A stretch of DNA of 64,000 nt from Aliikangiella maris (GCF_040719265.1 NZ_JBFDAH010000002.1:124001-188000); one strand, 5' to 3'. Counted from the first letter of the stretch, positions 18,773 to 28,637 are shown. The notes: a model not told the origin generated them from the letters alone. Translations and numbers: made by a program.

Positions 18773-19885
18773 TTAATCAAAGATAACAACACTTCGAATA
18801 CTTTCTCCAGAGTGCATTAAGTCAAATGCTTTATTAATATCAGAAAGCGGCATGGTGTGAGTAATTAAGTCGTCAATATTAATTTTTCCCTGCATGTACC
18901 ACTCAACAATTTTAGGGACATCGGTTCTGCCTTTTGCTCCACCAAATGCTGAACCCCGCCAGACTCGCCCGGTTACTAATTGAAAGGGACGAGTTGATAT
19001 TTCTTTGCCCGCACCGGCAACGCCAATAATCGTGCTTTCTCCCCAACCCTTGTGACAACACTCTAGTGCATCACGCATAACATCAACATTCCCGATACAT
19101 TCAAATGAGTGATCGGCGCCGCCCTTAGTTAAATCAACTAAGTAAGGAACCAAGTCACCTTCGACTTCTTTCGGATTGACAAAGTGAGTCATACCAAACT
19201 TTTCAGCAATTGCCTGTTTGTCAGGATTGGTATCAACACCCACGATCATATTGGCGCCAACCATGCGCGCCCCTTGAATCACGTTTAATCCAATACCACC
19301 AAGGCCAAATACGATAACGTTATCACCTGGTTTGACTCTCGCTGTATTAATGACCGCTCCAATACCTGTGGTTACGCCACAACCGATGTAACAAACTTTA
19401 TCGAATGGCGCGTCAGGATGAATTTTCGCCAAAGCGATTTCGGGAACAACGGTAAAGTTTGAAAAAGTTGAGGTGCCCATGTAGTGATACACTTTTTCAC
19501 CATTGATTGAAAAACGACTTGTGCCATCTGGCATGAGTCCTTGTCCTTGGGTAACACGAATTGCCTGGCATAAATTGGTTTTGCCAGATAAGCAGTATTC
19601 GCATTGTCGGCATTCTGGCGTATAGAGCGGAATGACATGATCACCTGGCTTTAATGACGTCACGCCAGCACCGACTTCGCGCACAATTCCAGCACCTTCA
19701 TGACCGAGTATTGCAGGAAAGATGCCTTCAGGATCTGCACCAGATAAAGTGAATTCATCAGTATGGCAGACACCAGTAGCCTTAATTTCCACCAGACATT
19801 CTCCGGCCCGAGGCTCTGATAATCGAACCGTTTCAATGCTTAATGGTTTGCCTGCTTCAAAGGCGACGGCGGCTTTAGTTTCCAT
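18773..19885 (-). CDS. frmA: S-(hydroxymethyl)glutathione dehydrogenase (class III alcohol dehydrogenase)
   Basis: Zinc- and NAD-dependent enzyme oxidising S-hydroxymethylglutathione, 370 aa. It shows the catalytic zinc site CHTDE and GHEGAG, the structural zinc cluster in CRQCEYCLSGKTNLC, and the NAD-binding glycines in VFGLGGIGLNVI. I choose the start METKAAVAFEAGKPL at 19885: AAGGA lies about 7 nt upstream, and this is the family's usual N-terminus. An upstream ATG would add 18 unrelated residues. First gene of the frmA-fghA operon; no frmR regulator is seen nearby. Confidence 0.97.
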   Translation of the reverse strand: METKAAVAFEAGKPLSIETVRLSEPRAGECLVEIKATGVCHTDEFTLSGADPEGIFPAILGHEGAGIVREVGAGVTSLKPGDHVIPLYTPECRQCEYCLSGKTNLCQAIRVTQGQGLMPDGTSRFSINGEKVYHYMGTSTFSNFTVVPEIALAKIHPDAPFDKVCYIGCGVTTGIGAVINTARVKPGDNVIVFGLGGIGLNVIQGARMVGANMIVGVDTNPDKQAIAEKFGMTHFVNPKEVEGDLVPYLVDLTKGGADHSFECIGNVDVMRDALECCHKGWGESTIIGVAGAGKEISTRPFQLVTGRVWRGSAFGGAKGRTDVPKIVEWYMQGKINIDDLITHTMPLSDINKAFDLMHSGESIRSVVIFD

Positions 19886-20231
19886 AAGATGATCCTTATA
19901 CCTGCTTGTTGATTTTGTTGGACGTGCGGCAGACCGCATTTCAGTTTCATTATTTTGCCCGATATTGTGCAGTTTCAGTGGGTTAATTGCAACAAATTGA
20001 CCGAATATCCATTGCTGATAATAGGTACTTAAATAGCTATAGTTGCTTGGAGATTATTAGCAATATACGTCATTTAAATTGATTCTGAGATAAGGGTGGT
20101 TCTTGTAGGCTAATAATGAGAAAATAGCCGCCCAATTAAGCGCTCATAAAGAAATTATTCTGCGCCTCATTTGAATGATTTTTCGTTATGGGTGGCGACA
20201 CAGGCAAAAAAACTGACAGGCAAATAGTGTA
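19886..20231. other. Divergent intergenic region upstream of frmA
   Basis: It contains the promoters for frmA (minus) and the alpha/beta hydrolase gene (plus). No open frame or palindromic operator stands out. Confidence 0.4.
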
Positions 20232-20870
20232 ATGCGAGTTTTATCACAGGCTGTAAATTTTAATGGGCCAGCAGGAAATATACAGGGCGTTTTAGACACT
20301 GCTGAAACCAATTTAAGAAGTGATTATATTTCGGTTAACTGTCACCCCCACTCATTGCATGGTGGCAGTATGACTAACAAAGTTATTCATACCGTTTCAC
20401 GCAGCTTTGCCGGATTTGGCATTCCCAGTTTACGCTTTAACTTTCGGGGAGTTGGGCAAAGTGAAGGCGAATATGATGAAGGTGTTGGCGAGCAGTCTGA
20501 TCTTCAAGCGGCTGTCAATTGGATGCAAACCCAATATCCCGACGCTCAACTTTTACTCAGTGGTTTTTCTTTTGGATCGTTTGTGTCTGCTTTAGCGGCT
20601 CATCAGCTTGCCCCTGCCTTTTTATTAAGCGTTGCGCCACCGGTTATGCGATTCGATTTTTCAACATTCCAACAACCTGACTGTGATTGGCAGGTAATCA
20701 TGGGTACAGCCGATGAACTCGTTGATTATGCAAGTGTAGAAACTTGGGTTAATTCGTTTGCTACTCCGCCTGGGTTGACACCAATGAACGATGCCAGCCA
20801 TTTCTTTCATGGTCGTTTGGTTGAGTTAAGAGAAATTGTTGAAAACCTGGTGAAACCACATGTTATCTAA
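20232..20870 (+). CDS. Small alpha/beta hydrolase
   Basis: Predicted serine hydrolase of 212 aa, of the compact COG2945-type alpha/beta family. A strand-helix block RFNFRGVGQSEGEYD precedes the nucleophile elbow GFSFGS. The acid residue is probably in GTADELVD and the catalytic His in ASHFFHGRL. No signal peptide. It lies 60 nt before zapE and may share its transcript. The substrate is unknown. Confidence 0.85.
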   Translation: MRVLSQAVNFNGPAGNIQGVLDTAETNLRSDYISVNCHPHSLHGGSMTNKVIHTVSRSFAGFGIPSLRFNFRGVGQSEGEYDEGVGEQSDLQAAVNWMQTQYPDAQLLLSGFSFGSFVSALAAHQLAPAFLLSVAPPVMRFDFSTFQQPDCDWQVIMGTADELVDYASVETWVNSFATPPGLTPMNDASHFFHGRLVELREIVENLVKPHVI

Positions 20871-20930
20871 TTGGCCGTAATCGTTTTAATGCATGACACT
20901 TCGATAAATCCATAACGACTAGCTAAATCC

Positions 20931-22022
20931 ATGACCCCATTAGAAAAATATCAACAAGATATGGCTTCAGGCAATTATACGCCCGATGATGCCCAGGCAC
21001 ATGCTGTCATGTTACTGGATGATTTGTATTTTCGATTAGTGAGTCGCATGCAAAAGCGTGGAATCTGGCAGCAAATCAGTGCGCAATTTCGTAAAACTAA
21101 AACCCCAGAAAAAGGCTTATATTTTTGGGGTGGGGTTGGTCGTGGTAAAACTTATTTAATGGATATGTTTTACGACCAGCTACCAGTTGAAAATAAAATG
21201 CGATTGCATTTTCATCGCTTTATGCATCAGCTACATGAGCAGTTAAATCAACATAAAGGACAACGCGATCCGCTGCTGGTTATTGCCGACGACATAGCGA
21301 CAAAAACACAGGTTATTTGTTTTGATGAATTTTTTGTCAGTGACATCACCGATGCCATGTTACTGGGTGGCTTGTTTCAAGCATTGTTTAATCGTGGTGT
21401 TACTTTAGTTGCTACCAGCAATATTCCGCCAGAGCGTTTATACTGGAATGGCTTACAACGCGATCGATTTTTACCGGCAATCAAACTTATTGAGCAATTT
21501 ACAATGGTTGTTAATATTGACAGCGGTATTGATTATCGACTGCGTACGCTCGAACAGGCTGATATTTTTCACTACCCTCACGATCAACAGGCGTTTGCCA
21601 ATCTGCATAGCAGCTTTAATTTGCTGGCAACTGAAGAAATGCCAGTCGGCTCTGAAATTGAAGTCGAACATCGTTTGATTAAAACAGTTCGCTGCGCGGC
21701 GGGGGTTGTGTGGTTTAATTTTAAAGAGATATGCGAAACGGCGCGAAGCCACAATGACTATATTGAATTATCTCGCTGTTATAATACTGTGATTGTCAGT
21801 GAAATTCCGCAAATGTCTGCCAAAGACGATTCGGCCGCGCGTAGGTTTATTAGTCTGGTCGATGAGTTTTATGAACGCCATGTAAAGCTGATGATGACGG
21901 CGGCCGTACCACTAGATGAGTTGTATCAAGGTAAACAGTTAGCGTTTGAATTTAAACGGACTTTAAGTCGGTTACAGGAAATGCAGTCAACTGAATATTT
22001 AGCCAAAGAGCATCTGGCATAA
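20931..22022 (+). CDS. zapE: Cell division ATPase ZapE (AFG1 family)
   Basis: 363-aa P-loop ATPase. Walker A is GGVGRGKTYLMD (about residues 66-77) and Walker B is VICFDEFFVSD, followed by the sensor region VATSNIPPERLYWNGLQRDRFLP typical of the AFG1/ZapE family. In E. coli ZapE associates with the Z ring and reduces FtsZ polymer stability under stress. The position near rplM-rpsI agrees with other gammaproteobacteria. Confidence 0.95.
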   Translation: MTPLEKYQQDMASGNYTPDDAQAHAVMLLDDLYFRLVSRMQKRGIWQQISAQFRKTKTPEKGLYFWGGVGRGKTYLMDMFYDQLPVENKMRLHFHRFMHQLHEQLNQHKGQRDPLLVIADDIATKTQVICFDEFFVSDITDAMLLGGLFQALFNRGVTLVATSNIPPERLYWNGLQRDRFLPAIKLIEQFTMVVNIDSGIDYRLRTLEQADIFHYPHDQQAFANLHSSFNLLATEEMPVGSEIEVEHRLIKTVRCAAGVVWFNFKEICETARSHNDYIELSRCYNTVIVSEIPQMSAKDDSAARRFISLVDEFYERHVKLMMTAAVPLDELYQGKQLAFEFKRTLSRLQEMQSTEYLAKEHLA

Positions 22023-22220
22023 TTTCGTTCTCTGTATTGATTTCTTGGTTGCAAGTTGTCTTGACGATAAAACTTCAGCTTGAGCACTTTCTATTGCGCT
22101 ATGTCTACGTCTCACTCTATTGACTATTGAGCATATGTCTATGCGCTGCTAGAAAGCTTTGGCGTGTATGCTAAACCTTTATTTGAATAATCGTTCAGCT
22201 TGGCTTGTATGACTGATTTG

Positions 22221-22254
22221 GGCCTTTAATTAATATGATTATAAATCAAAGGCC
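22221..22254. terminator. Possible terminator hairpin between zapE and the HU-like gene
   Basis: A GGCCTTT / AAAGGCC stem with a 20-base AT-rich loop, located just beyond the 3' end of the minus-strand HU-like gene and also downstream of the convergent zapE. No strong T-run. Confidence 0.4.
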
Positions 22255-22279
22255 TCAAGGCATGGAGCAAATTGCGAAA

Positions 22280-22615
22280 TTAAGATGCCATGTCTTTCAT
22301 TTTCTTTAATGGACGAATTTTTACCTGAACAGAAGCTGGTTTTGCTTTAAAAACAGTTTCTTCGCCAGTAAATGGGTTAATACCTTTTCGCGCTTTTGTG
22401 GCTTTTTTCTTAACGGTGACGATTTTCATCAGGCCCGGCAATACAAATTCTCCACAACCGCGTTTTGCAATATGGCGTTCAATCAAATCAGATAATCCGT
22501 CTAATACTGCGCCTACTTCCTTTTTATTTAAGTTAGTTGACTCGGCAAGTTCGTTTAGGATTTGAGTTTTGGTATATCGTTCTTTGATGGTTTTTGGTTT
22601 TTTTGCAGTAGCCAT
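22280..22615 (-). CDS. HU/IHF-family DNA-binding protein
   Basis: Histone-like DNA-bending protein, 111 aa from the start MATAKKPKTIKERY; an AGGA lies about 6 nt upstream. The HU fold is visible: helices KTQILNELAESTNLNKKEVGAVLDGLSDLIERHI, then beta-arm residues including GINPFTGE, the equivalent of the RNPxTGE signature. Basic extensions at both ends are longer than in classical 90-aa HU, placing it in the longer HU-like subgroup. It is monocistronic and divergent from rplM. Confidence 0.92.
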   Translation of the reverse strand: MATAKKPKTIKERYTKTQILNELAESTNLNKKEVGAVLDGLSDLIERHIAKRGCGEFVLPGLMKIVTVKKKATKARKGINPFTGEETVFKAKPASVQVKIRPLKKMKDMAS

Positions 22616-22678
22616 AACAGTTCCTGAAAAGTTAAAATTAAATGGTAAACAGATAAGTGAAAGCTGGATCAAAGCTTG

Positions 22679-22707
22679 ATTATAGATGTATTACACTTAA
22701 CTGTAGT
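22679..22707 (-). promoter_or_regulatory. Predicted promoter of the HU-like gene
   Basis: On the minus strand, a consensus -10 TATAAT (22679-22684) and a weak -35 ACTACA (22702-22707) are separated by 17 bp. They lie about 65 nt before the start codon. Confidence 0.5.
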
Positions 22708-22841
22708 GCTTTTTAACTTAGAAATAGCGCGAAATAAAGCATTATTTTTAAATTTTTATAATTGGACCGTTATTTTTAGAAGAAATATCCAACATTTAAG
22801 CTAAATTTGAAGCACCTCTTCGTTTTTAAGTAAAATTAGAC

Positions 22842-22870
22842 TTGTATCATAGTCTTCATTTCTGTAAAAT
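22842..22870 (+). promoter_or_regulatory. Predicted rplM-rpsI promoter with GC-rich discriminator
   Basis: A -35-like TTGTAT (22842-22847), a 17-bp spacer and -10 TAAAAT (22865-22870) are followed by TCGCGCTC. A GC-rich discriminator in an otherwise AT-rich leader is a usual feature of growth-rate- and ppGpp-controlled ribosomal promoters. The match is partial. Confidence 0.45.
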
Positions 22871-22936
22871 TCGCGCTCTTTTTTAATTGTATGATTAATT
22901 AGCAGGCATAAGCAAAGCCGTTGATTGGAGCTAATA

Positions 22937-23365
22937 ATGAGAACTTTTAGTGCAAAACCAGAAACTGTCAAGCGTGATTGGTACGTGGTTGATGCTTCTG
23001 GCAAAACTCTTGGCCGTTTAGCCACAGAGATTGCTCGTCGCTTACGTGGCAAGCATAAAGCAGAATTTACCCCGCATGTTGATACCGGCGACTATATTGT
23101 TGTAGTTAACGCTGAAAAAATTGCTGTAACTGGTAATAAAGAAGCGGTTAAAACCTATTATCACCATACGGGTTATCCTGGCGGAATCAAAGGTATTACG
23201 CTAGATAAGTTAAGACAAAAAGCACCTGAGCGCATTTTACACAATGCGGTTAGCGGTATGATTCCAAAGAATCCACTTGGACGTGCCTGCTTACGTAAAT
23301 TAAAGATTTTTGTTGGTCCTGAGCACACGCACCAAGCCCAACAACCTAAAGAACTAAATATTTAA
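22937..23365 (+). CDS. rplM: 50S ribosomal protein L13
   Basis: 142 aa, exactly the length of E. coli L13, with the family start MRTFSAKPETVKRDWYVVDA and the conserved KTYYHHTGYPGG and AVSGMIPKNPLGR motifs. The ATG at 22937 has TTGGAG 6 nt upstream. It lies 13 nt before rpsI in the conserved rplM-rpsI operon. Confidence 0.98.
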   Translation: MRTFSAKPETVKRDWYVVDASGKTLGRLATEIARRLRGKHKAEFTPHVDTGDYIVVVNAEKIAVTGNKEAVKTYYHHTGYPGGIKGITLDKLRQKAPERILHNAVSGMIPKNPLGRACLRKLKIFVGPEHTHQAQQPKELNI

Positions 23366-23378
23366 TTGGTGAATTATA

Positions 23379-23771
23379 ATGTCAGATACTCAATATTATG
23401 GAACAGGTCGTCGTAAAAGCTCAACTGCTCGAGTTTTTCTTCGCCCAGGTAAAGGCGACGTTATTGTTAACCAAAAGCCTTTAGATGAATATTTTGGTCG
23501 TGAGACCTCTCGAATGGTTGTTCGTCAGCCACTTGAGTTGACTGAAACGGTTGAAAAATTTGATGCCTACATCACTGTTAAAGGTGGTGGTGACACTGGT
23601 CAAGCTGGTGCTATTCGTTTAGGCATTACTCGTGCTCTGATGGAATATGATGGCGAAATGCGTCCTACTTTACGTCGTGCTGGCTTCGTGACTCGTGATG
23701 CGAGAGAAGTTGAGCGTAAGAAAGTTGGTCTGCATAAAGCTCGTAAACGTCCTCAGTTCTCGAAACGTTAA
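23379..23771 (+). CDS. rpsI: 30S ribosomal protein S9
   Basis: 130 aa, with the S9 signature GGGDTGQAGAIRLGITRAL and the basic C-terminal tail ending KARKRPQFSKR, which reaches the decoding centre. Second gene of the rplM operon. In related genomes petABC follows directly; here the operon ends in a strong terminator and an unrelated block follows. Confidence 0.98.
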   Translation: MSDTQYYGTGRRKSSTARVFLRPGKGDVIVNQKPLDEYFGRETSRMVVRQPLELTETVEKFDAYITVKGGGDTGQAGAIRLGITRALMEYDGEMRPTLRRAGFVTRDAREVERKKVGLHKARKRPQFSKR

Positions 23772-23812
23772 TATTCACAATGCTGTAGTTGTAGCATTGT
23801 TGGCTTTGCTTG

Positions 23813-23849
23813 AAAAAAGCGCTTTCTCTTTGAAGAAGGCGCTTTTTTT
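23813..23849 (+). terminator. Strong rho-independent terminator of rplM-rpsI
   Basis: AAAAAAGCGCTTTCT pairs with AGAAGGCGCTTTTTTT (one G-T pair) and ends in a run of seven T. A smaller hairpin, CAATGCT / AGCATTG, lies just upstream at 23778-23799. Confidence 0.88.
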
Positions 23850-24154
23850 CGTGTTTGCCCGATTTTAAAAGATCATTTCTTTAGCATGAGATTCATTTCT
23901 TGCTAGTCATATCAACAATCGTCATTTGTTTTTTATAGCTTAAAACTATGAAAAATAAAATAAATACGTTGAATTTACCTGCCTGCGCTATTTTTATCTA
24001 TATTTAATTAGGGGATTCCAGTACTTGGCGGGATTAGCCATAGGCTTTGTTGAAAATTCATAAGTGATGCGGTAATGCTGGTGTTCAGGGGTAGCTGTTA
24101 ATGCTAACTGCCGTTTTACCGAACTGGCCTCACATAACATAACTAAATGTAAAA
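23850..24154. other. Region between the rpsI terminator and the TonB receptor gene
   Basis: No gene is supported. The 24000-24150 part contains several G-rich and complementary segments, but no riboswitch class that I can recognise and no good Fur box. Confidence 0.4.
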
Positions 24155-26290
24155 TTGACTGTGCAGATTAACTCAATAAAATCCGGCTTTTTACAAATTC
24201 TGATTGCAATATGTCTGTTTGGATATTCTTTCTTATCAGTTGCGTCGACTCATTTTCCTGATCTAATCGGGTTGTCTTTGGAAGAGTTGTTAAAAATTAA
24301 GGTTAGTGTTGCTAATCGTCATCCCACTCCAGTTCGACAGGCCGCTTCATCGGTTACTATCTTTACCGCAGAGCAAATTCAATCATATGGATTGCAAACA
24401 CTTGAAGAATTATTGGCATTAGTTCCAGGTGTGCAAATGAACCGCTCAGAAAATGGTGGTGGCGGATTTTCTGCCAGCTTTCGAGGTCGGCGAGCAGATA
24501 ATGGTGCTAATCGAGATATTTTAGTACTCATTGATGGGGCTCGATTGAATGAACCTGTTGAAGGTGGTGCAATGGAGCAAGAGCGTCAAATTTCATTATT
24601 TAATGCACAACGGGTAGAGGTGATTCGAGGACCTGGCTCCACGTTATATGGCGCTAATGCTTTTTTGGGCGTCGTTAATATTATTACTAATAAAGAAGAA
24701 AATAAATTGACCCTTCAAGGGGGAAATTTATCTGCTAAAGGGGCTGCTTTTCAAACGCACTTTCATTGGAAAAAACTGCAAGTTGCACTTGCTGGCGAAT
24801 ACTATGCAGATAATGGCGATCACTTTCCTGCCTTTTACGAATTTTGGGGAGTTAAAGAAGATACGCAAGATCCAGCATTACGCAAAGATATTCAGCTTAA
24901 TATTGACTATCAAAAAGCTTCGCTATTATTTCGGCGCAATGAGCGCGAGTATCGAGATTTTGTTTCCCAAGGTGCGCAGCTAAATGGCTTGCAAAAACAA
25001 TTAAAAGAAAACCAACTGTTACGTTTAGCTTATTCATTCGAGTGGGACGACGTAGTTGATGAGAAAGAAAATCGGTTGAATATTTTTGCCGAAAGCCAAT
25101 GGGGGGTATCAGACTATTTAACCGGATTATTTCCTGAGAACCCTCAACCACCAATTGACCCTGCTAGTGGACTTTATTGGACTGATGGTTCATTAGATGC
25201 GTTAGTGGGCGGTAATTATCGTGAAATTCGCCAACATCGAATTGGTATCGATGGTGTTGAATGGTTGAATCAACAGCATTTAATTAATTATGGTTTTAGC
25301 GTGCGCAAAGAATCTATCAGTCGTAACCCATTTCAGGGAAACTGGGATGCCCAGCGCTTATATACAACCGGCGAATATGTCCCGTCTCCTCCCGAACAAT
25401 TTATTCAAAAGGGATTTTGGCTCAATGGTGAAAGGTATGATTTGTTTTCTCCGGAGTCGCGTCGAGTATGGGGGGCTTACCTGCAAGATAGTTGGCATGT
25501 TAATGATCAGGTTCAATTAACGGCCGGTGTACGACTGGATGATTACGAAGAGTTCAGCTCGAATTTAAGTTTTAGAGGAGGGGTGATTTACCAGTTTAAT
25601 CAACATTACTGGAAGTTGCTTTTAGGCGAAGCTTTTCGTGCTCCAACTTTTATTGAATCAAAGGCTGGAATTGCTTCAGGCGGAATTGCCAATCCCGCAC
25701 TGCGTCCTGAAAATGTGACAACCTCAGAGCTTATATGGGGGGTCGAGAAGGTCAACTGGAGTAGTCAAATCACATTATTTAAAAATCACTTTTCAGAAGT
25801 AGTTGTCCCTGTTTGGGTGGATGATATTGTGCCAGGAATTACGGCTTTTCAACCTCAAAATTTAGGTAGCGACAGTAATATGGGCATTGAGTTTGAATGG
25901 CGCTGGCAAGTGAATGAAAAATTCCAGCTAAATATTATTGGCGATCGATTAGTTGAGCGGCTCGATTCGTTTCAACCGGTTGCTGATAGTCGTTTGGCTG
26001 CCACCTTAATGTATGATTTGGATGCCTGGAAGTTTTCTGGTATCACTCGCTATGTGGGCAAAGTTTCTTCCCGATTGGCAGATAATGGACAGACTGCAAT
26101 TAAGTTAAGTGATTATTGGTTAACTGACTTAACTACCCTGTGGCAGGTTAATTCCAACATGTTACTTTCCTTTGATTTAAGCAACCTGTTTGATGAAAAA
26201 ACACAGCACTACACAGCACAGTCAGGACTCGAACAAGGATTACCTGGGAGAGGACGAGAGTTTTTGCTGAAAGCTGAATATCGTTTTTAA
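24155..26290 (+). CDS. TonB-dependent outer-membrane receptor
   Basis: 711 aa. A signal peptide region (LIAICLFGYSFLSVAS) is followed by a plug domain from about residue 55, with LEELLALVPGVQM, DILVLIDGARLN and VEVIRGPGSTLYGANAFLGVVNIIT. A beta-barrel follows and ends in ...LLKAEYRF, with the terminal Phe needed for outer-membrane assembly. The start is uncertain: TTG at 24155 gives the longest product; GTG at 24161 is also possible; no good ribosome binding site is seen. The N-terminal DLIGLSLEELLKIKVSVA is typical of CirA-like receptors. The substrate is not evident. First gene of the block inserted between rpsI and petA. Confidence 0.92.
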   Translation: MTVQINSIKSGFLQILIAICLFGYSFLSVASTHFPDLIGLSLEELLKIKVSVANRHPTPVRQAASSVTIFTAEQIQSYGLQTLEELLALVPGVQMNRSENGGGGFSASFRGRRADNGANRDILVLIDGARLNEPVEGGAMEQERQISLFNAQRVEVIRGPGSTLYGANAFLGVVNIITNKEENKLTLQGGNLSAKGAAFQTHFHWKKLQVALAGEYYADNGDHFPAFYEFWGVKEDTQDPALRKDIQLNIDYQKASLLFRRNEREYRDFVSQGAQLNGLQKQLKENQLLRLAYSFEWDDVVDEKENRLNIFAESQWGVSDYLTGLFPENPQPPIDPASGLYWTDGSLDALVGGNYREIRQHRIGIDGVEWLNQQHLINYGFSVRKESISRNPFQGNWDAQRLYTTGEYVPSPPEQFIQKGFWLNGERYDLFSPESRRVWGAYLQDSWHVNDQVQLTAGVRLDDYEEFSSNLSFRGGVIYQFNQHYWKLLLGEAFRAPTFIESKAGIASGGIANPALRPENVTTSELIWGVEKVNWSSQITLFKNHFSEVVVPVWVDDIVPGITAFQPQNLGSDSNMGIEFEWRWQVNEKFQLNIIGDRLVERLDSFQPVADSRLAATLMYDLDAWKFSGITRYVGKVSSRLADNGQTAIKLSDYWLTDLTTLWQVNSNMLLSFDLSNLFDEKTQHYTAQSGLEQGLPGRGREFLLKAEYRF

Positions 26291-26339
26291 CAGGTAGCTT
26301 GTCGATACTCAGCTTGCATCAGATGGTGTTGTTTGGGAA

Positions 26340-27446
26340 TTAATTTAAGGCTTGTGCAATATCAGCCAACAGCTCGTCGATTTTCTCACATCCCGCACTT
26401 AAGCGAATAGTTGCCTCTGGAATATCATCGGCCCCCCAACGTTTGCGGCGTTCTGCCATTGTATGTATGCCACCAAAGCTGGTTGCATCATAGACGAACT
26501 GACAGCGCTCTAAAAAGGTTTCAGCCTGCGTGACACTGCCTAGTTCAAATGACATTAAACAGCCGAAATTCAGCATTTGCTGTTTGGCTAGTTGATGTGA
26601 CGGATCGTTAGGTAAGCCAGGATAGCGTATCCATTTGACGGCTGAGTGAGCGGCCAAAAATTCGGCGATTGCTTGTGCGTTACGAGTCATTCGCTCCAAT
26701 CGCATATCAAGGCTGGCTAATGAGCGATGAATTAACCAGGTTTCCATTGGGCCAGGAATATTTCCTGCTAGGGTGCGCCAGTTGCGGATCGACTCAATAA
26801 TGTTCGTTTGCTGGCTGGCAACATGGCCGTAGAGCAAATCACTATGTCCATTTAACGCTTTAGTATCAGAATAAACGCTAATATCTGCTCCTAAAGCCAA
26901 TGGCTGTTGTCCTAATGGTGTCATACAGGTGTTGTCTACTGCTAGTAAGCCGCCATGCTGATGTACCGCTTGTGCTAGCGCCGTAATATCGATAACTTCC
27001 AGTAAAGGATTGCTTGGAGTTTCAATTAAAACCAGCTTAACTTCTGAAAAATTTAGTGTTGGAATTTGTAATGTGGGGGCTTCAATAATTGTTACGCCAA
27101 ATTTTTGTAAATACTGCTTGGCGTAAGCACGTGTTGGACCATAGCCATCACTGGGTATAACAATTTGATCGCCGTGAGATACAAGCGAGGTCAGTACGGC
27201 AGCAATTGCCGCCATGCCAGAAGGGAAAATGACAGTGTGAGCTTCTTCCAAACTACTAAGGGCATTTTCTAATGATTGCCAGGTTGGGTTGTTAAAGCGG
27301 CCATATTGATAAGGGGAATTTTCAGGCGCACCTGATAAATGAAAGGCACTGGCAAATACCGGTCCTTGATTAAATGCTTGGCCAACAACAGGTTTTTCGT
27401 CTGGTGCGTGGATTACGCGGCTGGTAAGTGAGATTTTATTTTTCAT
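26340..27446 (-). CDS. Cys/Met metabolism PLP-dependent enzyme (cystathionine gamma-synthase / beta-lyase family)
   Basis: 368 aa, fold-type I PLP enzyme. The substrate/PLP loop is YGRFNNPTW, the PLP-aspartate region is LLAVDNTCMTPLGQQPLALGAD and the Schiff-base lysine is in YSDTKALNGHSDLLYG. Family members include MetB, MetC and methionine gamma-lyase, and sequence alone does not decide which. It lies 134 nt downstream of pxpC on the same strand, so it may belong to the 5-oxoproline operon and handle a sulfur amino acid from glutathione breakdown; this is inference. Confidence 0.85.
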   Translation of the reverse strand: MKNKISLTSRVIHAPDEKPVVGQAFNQGPVFASAFHLSGAPENSPYQYGRFNNPTWQSLENALSSLEEAHTVIFPSGMAAIAAVLTSLVSHGDQIVIPSDGYGPTRAYAKQYLQKFGVTIIEAPTLQIPTLNFSEVKLVLIETPSNPLLEVIDITALAQAVHQHGGLLAVDNTCMTPLGQQPLALGADISVYSDTKALNGHSDLLYGHVASQQTNIIESIRNWRTLAGNIPGPMETWLIHRSLASLDMRLERMTRNAQAIAEFLAAHSAVKWIRYPGLPNDPSHQLAKQQMLNFGCLMSFELGSVTQAETFLERCQFVYDATSFGGIHTMAERRKRWGADDIPEATIRLSAGCEKIDELLADIAQALN

Positions 27447-27580
27447 GGCATATTGTAACTCTGACTGATTGTAATCATTTTAGTTAACTTTTCTGCTGTA
27501 GGCTTTTCCGTTTTAGCGAGAAAATTTAAAAACGATGGTTTTATCGATATTGGGTTTTATAAAATTGGATTTTATAAATA

Positions 27581-28516
27581 TTAAGCGTTGTTAAATAGTT
27601 GAGACAATAATTTTTGTTTGTATCGGATTAATGTGACTGCCTGAGATTGTTCAATAAAGTAAAAAGACAACTTATCATTAGGTTTTAATTGCCCAAGGAT
27701 TGGTAAATCGACGCTGGCAACATTCGCTATTCGTGGATAGCCACCAATTGTTTGGGCGTCAACCCCAGCGATTATAGGATTCGCAGAAGGCGGAATTTGT
27801 ATACTGCCGCATACCAGTCCACTGGAAATCACCTGTTGTTGTTTGTCGGGTAATATAGCTGTGGATAAGCCTGTTTCTTGCAGTCTGATCCCCATACGGT
27901 TTGAATCGGCTTGCACCTGATATTTTTTCTGGGTGAATTGCTCGAGAGTCGTTTGATCAAACCAGTGAGTTTCAACTGAATCCACACAACGTAAAAGATA
28001 GTTGCCAGAAAAACTCAAATGGAATGTTGGTGGTAGTTGTTTATCGGGTGGTTGGCGGTAGTTTTGCAGTTGAAGCTGACTATTGTCAGTTAACAGGCAG
28101 CCACCAAAGTGGGCGGTAAGATTGGTAGAGCTACTATCAAATAAGCGTTGCAAATTAAAGTCCGCAGCAATTGCCAGGTAAGCTCTGGCGCCTTCATTTA
28201 AACGACCAAACTCGAGTAGATCACCGGATTTAACTTTAATTGTTTCTTCATTAAATACCAGATTGCCATTGAGAAAAAGGTCGAACTCTGCGCCAACAAT
28301 TGCAATGCTGGTGGCTTGAGTGAATTCGATAACAGGGCCTGTCAAGGTGATTTCAAGTACAGGATGATTCAATGGGTTACTAACCAGATAATTGGCAAGT
28401 TGCATCGCTGTACTATCCATTGCGCCGCTAACGGCAATGCCATTACACATTTGTGCGAAACGGCCGTTATCTTGGACGCTGGTTTGTAAGCCGGATTTTA
28501 CGACATGAATACTCAT
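27581..28516 (-). CDS. pxpC: 5-oxoprolinase subunit PxpC (KipA / biotin-dependent carboxyltransferase family)
   Basis: 311 aa. The start IHVVKSGLQTSVQDNGRFAQMCNGIAVSGAMD is the hallmark of this family, with the later block GLVCGSIQIPPSANPIIAGVDAQTIGGYPRIANV. Together with PxpA and PxpB it forms the prokaryotic ATP-dependent 5-oxoprolinase that converts 5-oxo-L-proline to glutamate. It lies 121 nt after pxpB. The order pxpA-pxpB-pxpC is kept. Confidence 0.93.
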   Translation of the reverse strand: MSIHVVKSGLQTSVQDNGRFAQMCNGIAVSGAMDSTAMQLANYLVSNPLNHPVLEITLTGPVIEFTQATSIAIVGAEFDLFLNGNLVFNEETIKVKSGDLLEFGRLNEGARAYLAIAADFNLQRLFDSSSTNLTAHFGGCLLTDNSQLQLQNYRQPPDKQLPPTFHLSFSGNYLLRCVDSVETHWFDQTTLEQFTQKKYQVQADSNRMGIRLQETGLSTAILPDKQQQVISSGLVCGSIQIPPSANPIIAGVDAQTIGGYPRIANVASVDLPILGQLKPNDKLSFYFIEQSQAVTLIRYKQKLLSQLFNNA

Positions 28517-28637
28517 GACTTAGCGCTCATGATTGAGAGACTTGAGAGCTAGATGCTTATTACATCTGCTTGCCGCGGTTTTTATGCACAAGCCTTGGTA
28601 TTGAATTAATGATGCTGAATCATTTGAATTGAATGAG

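Noticed and set aside
24000..24154. Cobalamin or other riboswitch upstream of the TonB receptor
   Set aside because: No conserved B12-box or other aptamer core could be found; complementary segments are short and unordered.
24060..24154. Fur box for the TonB receptor
   Set aside because: No stretch matches the inverted GATAAT pattern well enough.
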